10,430 nucleotides of DNA from assembly GCA_938045085.1 (NCBI GenBank), contig CALINZ010000032.1, positions 1 to 10,430 on the forward strand, written 5' to 3'. This document shows, in pieces, positions 5,070-10,430 of this stretch. Numbering within the stretch: position 1 is the first letter of the stretch; the number at the start of each line of letters is the position of its first letter. The notes below the pieces were generated by a model. It was not told the origin of the DNA. It did no database searches and saw only the letters and a list, made by a program, of their open reading frames with translations. Made by a program: the position numbers and the translations under genes. Source of the stretch: an uncultured Collinsella sp. GTDB lineage: Bacteria > Actinomycetota > Coriobacteriia > Coriobacteriales > Coriobacteriaceae.

Positions 5070-5795
5070 ATGACGGTCTATGTGGCGGGCGATATTCACG
5101 GCGGCCTCGACATGCAAAAGCTGCGTGACTGGGAGCTTGGGGATAGCCTGGCGAGCGACGACTATCTGATTGTCGCGGGCGACTTTGGCTTTCCGTGGGA
5201 TTTTTCTGCCGAGGAATGCGCCGATATCGCTTGGCTGGAGTCGCGCCCCTATACGTTGCTGTTTGTCGACGGCAATCACGAGCGTTTCGATCACTGGGCG
5301 GAGCGTCCTATGGAGTTGTGGCACGGTGGGCTGACGCAGCGCCTGTCGGATACCTCGCCCATACGGCGCCTGACGCGCGGCGAGGTTTTTGAGCTCGACG
5401 GCTCAACGATCTTTACCATGGGCGGCGCCACGAGCGTGGATAAGGAATACCGCATTCCCTATTCCAGCTGGTGGCCACAGGAGCTGCCGGACGAGCGCAA
5501 CTTTGAGGAGGCGCGGGCAAAGCTCGACAGCGTGGGCTGGAAGGTCGACTACGTGATCACCCACACCTGCTCCACGCGCATGCTTTCGCCCACGCTCTAT
5601 CCGGCGCCCGGCTGGAATTACCCCGCCGTTGATCGGCTTACGGCGTTTTTCGATGAGCTGGAAGACCGCTTGGATTACAAACGCTGGTACTACGGGCATT
5701 TCCATCGGGATGCCAACCCGGCCGAACGCCACACCGTGCTCTACGACTGCATCGTTCGCCTGGGTGACGAACTCCAGCCCTGGGATGTTGTGTAG
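5070..5795 (+). CDS. calcineurin-like metallophosphoesterase, 241 aa
   Basis: Metal-binding motifs are all present: GDIHG at 7-11 (D8, H10), AGDFGF at 36-41 (D38), DGNHERF at 67-73 (N69, H70), VITHTCS at 162-168 (H165) and YGHFHRD at 208-214 (H210, H212). This arrangement, GDFG in place of GD..DRG and a final GHFH, separates it from the PPP-type enzyme at 897-1658 and places it among general Metallophos-fold phosphoesterases common in Gram-positive genomes and mobile DNA. It is cytosolic. The start ATG at 5070 has AGGGAAG (5053-5059) upstream; an in-frame ATG at 5034 has no ribosome site and would add 12 unlikely residues. Substrate is unknown (a phosphodiester, nucleotide or phosphoprotein). 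It converges on gluQ, leaving only 15 bp between stops. Confidence 0.85.
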   Translation: MTVYVAGDIHGGLDMQKLRDWELGDSLASDDYLIVAGDFGFPWDFSAEECADIAWLESRPYTLLFVDGNHERFDHWAERPMELWHGGLTQRLSDTSPIRRLTRGEVFELDGSTIFTMGGATSVDKEYRIPYSSWWPQELPDERNFEEARAKLDSVGWKVDYVITHTCSTRMLSPTLYPAPGWNYPAVDRLTAFFDELEDRLDYKRWYYGHFHRDANPAERHTVLYDCIVRLGDELQPWDVV

Positions 5796-5810
5796 GGGTG
5801 GGGTGGCTGG

Positions 5811-6821
5811 CTACTCGGCCGTCATGGTGATGTTCTCCCGGTGCACACGGATAACATCCCAGCTAAAGTGCTCGACCAACTGCTCGGCGGTACGCGGCGT
5901 GGTGTCCGGCGCGATGCCCGTTTGTCCGGCGAGCCATCCCAGCAGTGCCTCGGGTTTGCCAAAGCGGGTGCGTAGTTCGCCCAGGTCCAGGTCGCGGTCG
6001 CGCTTGGATAGACGGCGGCCGTCCGGCGACATGAGCAGCGGAATGTGCGCGTAGTCCGGTGTGGGAAGTCCCAGCAGATGCTGCAGGTAGATCTGGCGCG
6101 GCGTGGAGCCCAGCAGGTCGCATCCGCGCACGACCTCGGTGACGCCCATGGCGGCGTCATCGACCACCACGGCTAGCTGATAGGCAAACACGCCATCGCT
6201 GCGGCGCACCAAAAAGTCGCCGCATTCGGTGGCGAGCGCCTCGCATTGGGCACCATACGTGCGGTCCACAAATTCGACCACATCGTCTGCGAGGTCGTCG
6301 ACGGCGGGCACGCGCAGGCGCGTGGTCGGAGCGCGCAGGATGCTGCGGCGGGCAACCTCCTCGGCAGAAAGGCCTCGGCAGGCGCCACGGTAGATGGGCG
6401 TGCCGTCGCTGGCGTGCGGTGCGCTCGCGGCGTGGAGCTCGGCGCGCGTGCAAAAGCAGGGGTAGGTGAGGCCGGCGTCTTGCAGCTGGTGCAGGGCGCT
6501 CTCGTACAGGTCTAGGCGATCGTGCTGGTAGTAGGGGCCTTCGTCCCACTCAAGCCCCAGCCAGGCTAGGTCGTCGATGAGTTGGGCGGCAAGTTCCGGG
6601 CGCTTACAGCGATCGTCTAGGTCCTCGATGCGCAACACAATGCTGCCGCCTTGGCTGCGGGCCGAAAGCCACGCGCACAGGCAGCTGAACACGTTGCCCA
6701 GGTGCATGCGGCCCGAAGGCGACGGAGCAAAGCGACCCACGACGGGCGCGGGAACGGAGGCGGGCTGTGCCGTGGGCGCGTCCGCGGCGGGCGTTGCTAT
6801 GTTGCGTGCGTTGATATCCAT
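5811..6821 (-). CDS. gluQ: glutamyl-Q tRNA(Asp) synthetase
   Basis: GluQ-RS activates glutamate with ATP and attaches it to the queuosine base at the wobble position of tRNA-Asp. The 336-residue product has the class I HIGH-type signature in GRFAPSPSGRMHLGN (29-43), IEDLDD (65-70), and the KMSKS equivalent RRLSKRD (269-275). It lacks the anticodon-binding C-terminal domain of GluRS, as expected for GluQ-RS. The family's zinc site is visible as C122, C124, Y144 and C148 (CFC...YRGAC). Length is slightly above the usual 290-310 because of an Ala/Pro-rich N-terminal extension of about 25 residues, which may or may not be translated from the first ATG. That ATG has no Shine-Dalgarno sequence but sits 7 nt after a TATACT -10 box, fitting a leaderless message. 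The gene is monocistronic here. Confidence 0.93.
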   Translation of the reverse strand: MDINARNIATPAADAPTAQPASVPAPVVGRFAPSPSGRMHLGNVFSCLCAWLSARSQGGSIVLRIEDLDDRCKRPELAAQLIDDLAWLGLEWDEGPYYQHDRLDLYESALHQLQDAGLTYPCFCTRAELHAASAPHASDGTPIYRGACRGLSAEEVARRSILRAPTTRLRVPAVDDLADDVVEFVDRTYGAQCEALATECGDFLVRRSDGVFAYQLAVVVDDAAMGVTEVVRGCDLLGSTPRQIYLQHLLGLPTPDYAHIPLLMSPDGRRLSKRDRDLDLGELRTRFGKPEALLGWLAGQTGIAPDTTPRTAEQLVEHFSWDVIRVHRENITMTAE

Positions 6822-6828
6822 GAGGACG

Positions 6829-6834
6829 AGTATA
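6829..6834 (-). promoter_or_regulatory. -10 box of gluQ; leaderless start
   Basis: On the minus strand TATACT ends 7 nt before the ATG at 6821, so transcription should begin at or within a base of the start codon. No ribosome site precedes the ATG. Leaderless messages are common in Actinobacteria. No strong -35 was seen. Confidence 0.55.
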
Positions 6835-6958
6835 GCGCGGGGGCGCGATGGGGAGGCGTCACGGTGGTTCGCAAGTTGTCGAGGCCTCGCATTGCGTATG
6901 GCGGGCCGCGGACTCGGTGCTTTGATTCCTGTCCATCAACTCGGTACCTTTGACGACA

Positions 6959-6994
6959 GAACCCCCGGCAGCTCTTCGCAACTGCCGGGGGTTC
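6959..6994. terminator. 13-bp perfect hairpin, terminator-like, no T-run
   Basis: GAACCCCCGGCAG (6959-6971) pairs perfectly with CTGCCGGGGGTTC (6982-6994) around a 10-nt loop (CTCTTCGCAA). CGCGGAAAA follows. It shares the TTCCGCGGAAA junction with the hairpin at 1740-1764. The orientation and the gene served are unclear. Confidence 0.5.
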
Positions 6995-7168
6995 CGCGGA
7001 AAAGGGGGACATGATCCTCAAGCGAACGGCAAAGGGGCAAACCGTTTTCGCTCAACTGCTTTATGCCCCTCGGCTGGCGGCTCAATCAGTGCATGCCGCG
7101 CCCACACAAAGCCGCTACACCTGTGACGGAGCTGTGAAGTGGTATCTATCGTTGGTGCAGGACATGCC

Positions 7169-7215
7169 AAGGAGTGTCCTAAACTGCCGGCAGATAAGGA
7201 ACGTCCCTAAGTGCC
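7169..7215. repeat. pair of degenerate 20-bp direct repeats
   Basis: AAGGAGTGTCCTAAACTGCC (7169-7188) and AAGGAACGTCCCTAAGTGCC (7196-7215) are spaced by 27 bp and agree at AAGGA..GTCC..AA.TGCC. A related pair lies at 9350-9396, on the other side of the DUF2207 gene. Confidence 0.55.
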
Positions 7216-7330
7216 AGGCTCGGGTGGGACTTTTGTCCCATTTGGCGCTCCGGTCGCCTAGATATTCGTCATGTGCGCCCGTAAACGTGGGACAATGACG
7301 CTGTTGGTATCACAGACAAAGGATGTGCCT

Positions 7331-9274
7331 ATGAACGCCCCCGTTGCCAAGACCTGTCGGCAGCGCCGCCTATTCGCGCGATTCGTTTCCGTCTGCGCAC
7401 TCGGCGCGCTTGCGTTGTTGCTGCTGCCTGCCGCCGCACACGCCGACGGCTACTCCATGAGCCAAACCTACATCGGCGCCACGGTTGAGGCCGATGGGTC
7501 GTTGACCGTTGTCGAGGGGCGCCAGTTCGATTTCGACGACGACATCAACGGCGTATATTGGGATATCAATACGGGCACCAACCAGCAGGGAGGCGCGGCG
7601 GGCGTCAATGTGCTGAGCGTCGAGGAAGACGATGCCGCGTTTAACAGGGTCGACTATGCAAACAAAGGTGACAGCGGCGTCTATACGGTTGAGCAGTCCG
7701 ACGGCGGCGTAAAGATCAAGGTTTTCAGCCCCCACGAGAGCGGCGATAGCGTGATCTATTACGTGAGCTACACCATGACCGGTGCGGTCATGAACTGGGC
7801 CGATACCGCTGAGCTCTACTGGAAATTTGTAGGTGACGGCTGGTCCGCGGATTCCGACGATGTCGAGATGGAAGTGTACTTCGCAAATGCCGCTGCCGGG
7901 ACGGCGGCCGTCAAGGGCGATAACTTCCGCGCATGGGGCCACGGTCCGCTGACGGGCGACGTGTCACTCGATGAGGACGAGCCCATGGTCACCTATACCA
8001 TTCCCTGCGTGCATCAGGGCGAATTCGCCGAGACACGCATCGCCTTCCCCAGCAACTGGGTGCCGCAGCTTGCCGCCGCGGGCGAAGAGCGCATGTCAAC
8101 GATCCTGAGTGAAGAGAAGGAATGGGCCGACGAAGCTAACGCCCGCCGCGCTCACGCTCGCATGATTGCCAATGCACTTGCCGTGCTAAGTGTTGTTGCG
8201 GCGGTGGCCTTTACCGGCACAATCGTTATGCTCAAGCTGCGCAAGCGCAAGCCCAAGCCGCTTTTCCAGGACGAATATTTCCGCGATGTGCCTTCGGCCG
8301 ACCATCCCGCCGTGCTTTCGGCCCTCATGAGCTGGAACGAGGTGCCCGACCAGGCATATATCGCCACGCTCATGAAGCTCACTGACGACCGTGTGATCAA
8401 GCTGGAGCAGGCGACCGTGACCAAGGCCAAGAAGGGTCTGTTGGGGCGTGAAAAAGAAGAGCAGACGTATCGCGTGACGGTGAGTGATGCGGGCTGGAAG
8501 TCGGCCAAGGGCATTGACCACATGGTGCTCAAAGTCTTCTTTGCCGGTACTAAGCCTGACGAGAACGGCGATCGCTCGCGCACGTTCGACGAGCTGCAGC
8601 ACTACGTCAAGCAGCACGCTACACCCGTGGGCGACAAGCTCGAGGACTATCAGAACACCGTTAAGGGCAAGCTGGCCGATAGCGAGTACGTTGCCTCGGA
8701 CGGCATTGTTGCAATGGTATTTTGCCTGGTTCTTGGTATCCTGATTGCCTTTGTTCCCGTGGGATCCATCTTCTTTACCGATGGCGCACAGGCGAACATT
8801 ACCGCCGCGGTTATCTCGGTGCCGATTGTGCTGGTGGGTATCGGCGTGGGCCTTACGTTCCGCCGCTTTACGCCGAAGGGCGCCGAGGTGGCGGCTCGCT
8901 GCAAGGCACTTAAGCATTGGCTCGAGGACTTCACGCGTCTAAAGGAAGCCGTCCCCGGCGATCTGGTGCTGTGGAACAAGCTGCTGGTGATGGGCGTGGC
9001 GCTGGGTGTTTCCAAGGAAGTGCTGCGTCAGCTTGCCGAGGCCGTGCCGCCCGAGGTGCGTGAGGCCGACGGCTTCTATGACAATTATCCCTGCTACTGG
9101 TGGTACTACCATCATTACGGTATTGAGTCTCCGCTCGATTCGTTCGATGACGTGTATCACGAGAGCATCCGTGAGCTGGCGTCGAGCTCCGACAGCTCGG
9201 GCGGCGGCGGAGGCGGCGGCTTCTCTGGCGGCGGAGGCGGCGGCGTCGGCGGAGGCGGCGGCGGAACGTTCTAG
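7331..9274 (+). CDS. DUF2207 membrane protein with signal peptide and Gly-rich tail
   Basis: The start ATG at 7331 has AAAGGA (7318-7323) 7 nt upstream; the in-frame ATG at 7271 has no ribosome site and would spoil the signal peptide. The 647-residue product has a basic N-terminus and a hydrophobic core with a likely signal-peptidase site AHA|DG at 38/39. An extracytoplasmic DUF2207 domain follows to about residue 275 (YSMSQTYIGATVEADGSLTV early on). Then come a membrane helix at about 282-301 with a basic KLRKRKPKP stop, a cytosolic domain (about 305-455), two more helices (about 459-481 and 490-509), and a C-terminal part ending in a tail of Gly runs (624-647: G7-FS-G6-V-G6-TF). This is the standard DUF2207 architecture (E. 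coli YciQ type); the function is unknown, probably at the cell envelope. It is monocistronic with its own terminator. Confidence 0.9.
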   Translation: MNAPVAKTCRQRRLFARFVSVCALGALALLLLPAAAHADGYSMSQTYIGATVEADGSLTVVEGRQFDFDDDINGVYWDINTGTNQQGGAAGVNVLSVEEDDAAFNRVDYANKGDSGVYTVEQSDGGVKIKVFSPHESGDSVIYYVSYTMTGAVMNWADTAELYWKFVGDGWSADSDDVEMEVYFANAAAGTAAVKGDNFRAWGHGPLTGDVSLDEDEPMVTYTIPCVHQGEFAETRIAFPSNWVPQLAAAGEERMSTILSEEKEWADEANARRAHARMIANALAVLSVVAAVAFTGTIVMLKLRKRKPKPLFQDEYFRDVPSADHPAVLSALMSWNEVPDQAYIATLMKLTDDRVIKLEQATVTKAKKGLLGREKEEQTYRVTVSDAGWKSAKGIDHMVLKVFFAGTKPDENGDRSRTFDELQHYVKQHATPVGDKLEDYQNTVKGKLADSEYVASDGIVAMVFCLVLGILIAFVPVGSIFFTDGAQANITAAVISVPIVLVGIGVGLTFRRFTPKGAEVAARCKALKHWLEDFTRLKEAVPGDLVLWNKLLVMGVALGVSKEVLRQLAEAVPPEVREADGFYDNYPCYWWYYHHYGIESPLDSFDDVYHESIRELASSSDSSGGGGGGGFSGGGGGGVGGGGGGTF

Positions 9275-9288
9275 CGCGCTCTGATTTT

Positions 9289-9334
9289 TGGGATGGATCT
9301 TCTCCGGCGACTGCCGACGGATCCATCCCATTTT
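9289..9334 (+). terminator. intrinsic terminator of the DUF2207 gene
   Basis: TGGGATGGATC (9289-9299) pairs with GATCCATCCCA (9320-9330), with an inner CGGC/GCCG helix, followed by TTTT (9331-9334). It starts 15 bp after the stop codon. The left side is also T-rich, so it works only for the plus strand. Confidence 0.8.
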
Positions 9335-9349
9335 CATGCGCTACCTACG

Positions 9350-9396
9350 AAGGCTGTCCCCAACGACTAATCACTGGGAACATCCCTAAATGACTA
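9350..9396. repeat. second pair of degenerate repeats
   Basis: AAGGCTGTCCCCAACGACTA (9350-9369) and GGGAACATCCCTAAATGACTA (9376-9396) repeat each other at a 26-bp offset and resemble the pair at 7169-7215 (GGAAC.TCCCTAA.TG.C in both). They lie between the DUF2207 terminator and the stop of the convergent GNAT gene. Confidence 0.5.
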
Positions 9397-9412
9397 GGTA
9401 TGGCTGCCGGGT

Positions 9413-10054
9413 TTAGGCTGTTAGATCGAGTTCGTAGAGGAAGCTTTCGCGCGGCATGTCGTGACGGCGCTCTTCGCGGTTGGCGCGGTGCGTGGCCGTG
9501 CGCTTAAAGCCGTGCAGCTCGTAGAACTTCCACGAGCAGTTGGAGTCGGTGTACAGGTGCGCCCTCGTCGCTCCAAGCGAGGACAGGTGCGAGACGGCGG
9601 CATCGAGCAGAACCGTGCCAACGCCCAGGCCATGGACATCGCGATCCACGGCAAGCAGCGTGACCTCGTTGTCGTGCGGCAACGGGCTGCTCTCGAGCAG
9701 GCGGTTGTTGGTTCGGATGGTTGCGCGCACAAACGAGAGATACTCGGCGCACGCATCGGGCTCCAGCTCACGCATCTGCGATAGCAGCGCGCGTTCGGTA
9801 TCCATCCAATGCTCGTTGATAGTGGCGCCGGAGCTCTGTCCCGCACGCGCGAGCGAAATGCCACGCGCCTGACCGTCGATTACGGCAACCTGTGAAAACG
9901 TCGACGACGAAAGGCAATAGGCGAGGTCGCACGCGGCCTCAAGGCGGTTGTACTCATCGTTATCCGAATTGTTATGCCAAAGCTGCTGCAGAATCAGCGC
10001 GATGGCGTCGAAGTCTTCGGTATCAAACGGTCGGTAGAGAACCCGCGAGACCAT
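9413..10054 (-). CDS. GNAT-family N-acetyltransferase
   Basis: A 213-residue acetyl-CoA-dependent acetyltransferase. Motif A, which binds the pyrophosphate of acetyl-CoA, is clear at residues 131-150: VTLLAVDRDVHGLGVGTVLL with the R/Q..G.G/A signature as HGLGVG (141-146). Motif B follows with HLYTDSNCSWKFYELHGFKR (167-185), where Y178 is in the place of the usual catalytic Tyr. The C-terminal ESFLYELDL matches the last strand of the fold. It is cytosolic; the substrate (an amino group on a protein N-terminus, antibiotic or small amine) cannot be deduced. The ATG at 10052-10054 has an AGAGG ribosome site upstream. It is divergent from purH and convergent with the DUF2207 gene. Confidence 0.88.
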   Translation of the reverse strand: MVSRVLYRPFDTEDFDAIALILQQLWHNNSDNDEYNRLEAACDLAYCLSSSTFSQVAVIDGQARGISLARAGQSSGATINEHWMDTERALLSQMRELEPDACAEYLSFVRATIRTNNRLLESSPLPHDNEVTLLAVDRDVHGLGVGTVLLDAAVSHLSSLGATRAHLYTDSNCSWKFYELHGFKRTATHRANREERRHDMPRESFLYELDLTA

Positions 10055-10331
10055 GGTGCCTCTTTCTTTTGCGGATGCATATCGAGCACAGTTCTACCAC
10101 GCCATTGGCATCTAATTATGGTGCCCCTGTGTTCCATGAACTCACCGTGCCCGGTGCCATGCCCATCCCCTCCGCTCGCAAACTTTTTCTGCACATGCGC
10201 CCGTTGCGGGGTGCATCGATGCGCTCGATGCGCTACATTAAATCAGTATTTTCAATGCCGCTGCGCGAGCGCTGCAGATCGACGTATCACCGACTCACAG
10301 AGCACGGCGGCGTACCAGACAGGAGGACTGC
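10055..10331. other. divergent intergenic region between GNAT and purH genes
   Basis: A 277-bp spacer with no gene. Two perfect copies of CGATGCGCT stand in tandem (10217-10225, 10226-10234) just before an AT-rich patch (TACATTAAATCAGTATTTTC, 10234-10253) that may hold the purH promoter. I could not pair a confident -35 and -10. There is no recognisable purine riboswitch. Confidence 0.4.
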
Positions 10332-10430
10332 ATGGGATCTGATGTGAAGATCGCACGCGCGTTGATCTCGGTTACCGATAAGACGGGCGTCGTCGACTTC
10401 GCAAAGAATTTGAAGGCTTTGGGCTGGGAG
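10332..10430 (+). CDS. purH: bifunctional AICAR formyltransferase/IMP cyclohydrolase, 5' end only
   Basis: The first 33 codons are present and run off the window. After a short leader (MGSDVK) the sequence IARALISVTDKTGVVDFAKN is the hallmark N-terminus of PurH: RALISVSDKTG.VEFAK in most bacteria, the start of the IMP cyclohydrolase (MGS-like) domain. PurH carries out the last two steps of IMP synthesis, formylating AICAR and closing the ring. A strong AGGAGG (10321-10326) stands 5 nt before the ATG. The catalytic regions lie outside the window. Confidence 0.9.
   Translation, partial: MGSDVKIARALISVTDKTGVVDFAKNLKALGWE

Larger units (their letters stand above)
6822..7330. other. 509-bp intergenic region between gluQ and the DUF2207 gene
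   Basis: No credible gene; open frames here have no ribosome sites. It contains, in order, the gluQ -10, a 13-bp hairpin (6959-6994), a pair of degenerate 20-bp repeats (7169-7215), and a small hairpin TGGGAC-TTTT-GTCCCA (7225-7240). No clear promoter for the downstream gene could be named. The hairpin at 6959 has no plus-strand gene upstream of it, so a small RNA between about 6840 and 6994 is possible but unsupported. Confidence 0.45.

Noticed and set aside
6841..6994. A tRNA or small RNA ending at the 6959 hairpin
   Set aside because: No tRNA arms (no T-loop GGTTC.A.TCC with matching acceptor stem) and no clear promoter were found.
7225..7240. TGGGAC-TTTT-GTCCCA hairpin as a terminator
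   Set aside because: The T's are in the loop, the stem has only 6 bp, and no gene precedes it; it may just be part of the nearby repeats.
8186..8917. A 243-codon minus-strand frame
   Set aside because: It is antisense to the DUF2207 gene, His/Asn-rich in the manner of reverse-frame artefacts, and has no supporting signals.
7169..9396. CRISPR array
   Set aside because: The repeats are only in pairs, are degenerate, and have spacers of 6-7 bp; there are no cas genes.

Overview
The window looks like a chromosomal segment of a high-GC Gram-positive gut actinobacterium. My best inference is Collinsella or a near relative (Coriobacteriia), from codon use, the gene set (a DUF2207 protein with a Gly-rich tail, stand-alone GluQ-RS, purH) and the style of the intergenic hairpins. 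No database search was possible, so the genus is a judgement and not a result.

Layout. At 1-542 (minus) is a UBA-like/DUF4342 membrane protein that reaches the window edge. At 897-1658 (plus) is a PPP-type metallophosphatase followed by a strong hairpin. At about 1800-2820 the DNA becomes clearly AT-rich and carries three small acidic ORFs of unknown function (1916-2092, 2211-2621, 2608-2814), the last two overlapping. Next comes a gene graveyard (2818-3351): the 3' end of a GNAT acetyltransferase, two large perfect hairpins (one a good intrinsic terminator), and a diverged copy of the 3' end of the 897-1658 phosphatase. The AT-rich cassette is therefore bracketed by related phosphatase sequence, which suggests an accessory or integration hot spot.

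At 3404-4273 (minus) is an unrecognised 289-residue protein whose coding sequence holds a perfect 30-bp palindrome; its promoter has a consensus -10 inside an inverted repeat. The spacer after it holds a 186-bp imperfect palindrome (4401-4586) that resembles a MITE or a long RNA hairpin. At 4745-4984 is a small two-helix membrane protein and at 5070-5795 a second, different metallophosphoesterase. They are followed by convergent gluQ (5811-6821, minus), whose -10 box lies 7 nt from the ATG, implying a leaderless mRNA.

The spacer 6822-7330 holds a 13-bp hairpin and a pair of degenerate repeats. At 7331-9274 is a secreted/membrane DUF2207 protein with its own terminator, and a second pair of the same repeats lies just downstream. 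At 9413-10054 (minus) is a GNAT acetyltransferase. The first 33 codons of purH (plus) begin at 10332.

Most genes are single transcription units or convergent/divergent pairs, not a pathway operon. The core genes are tRNA modification (gluQ) and purine synthesis (purH). The 1800-4750 stretch is the accessory part and is where something undescribed is most likely to sit.
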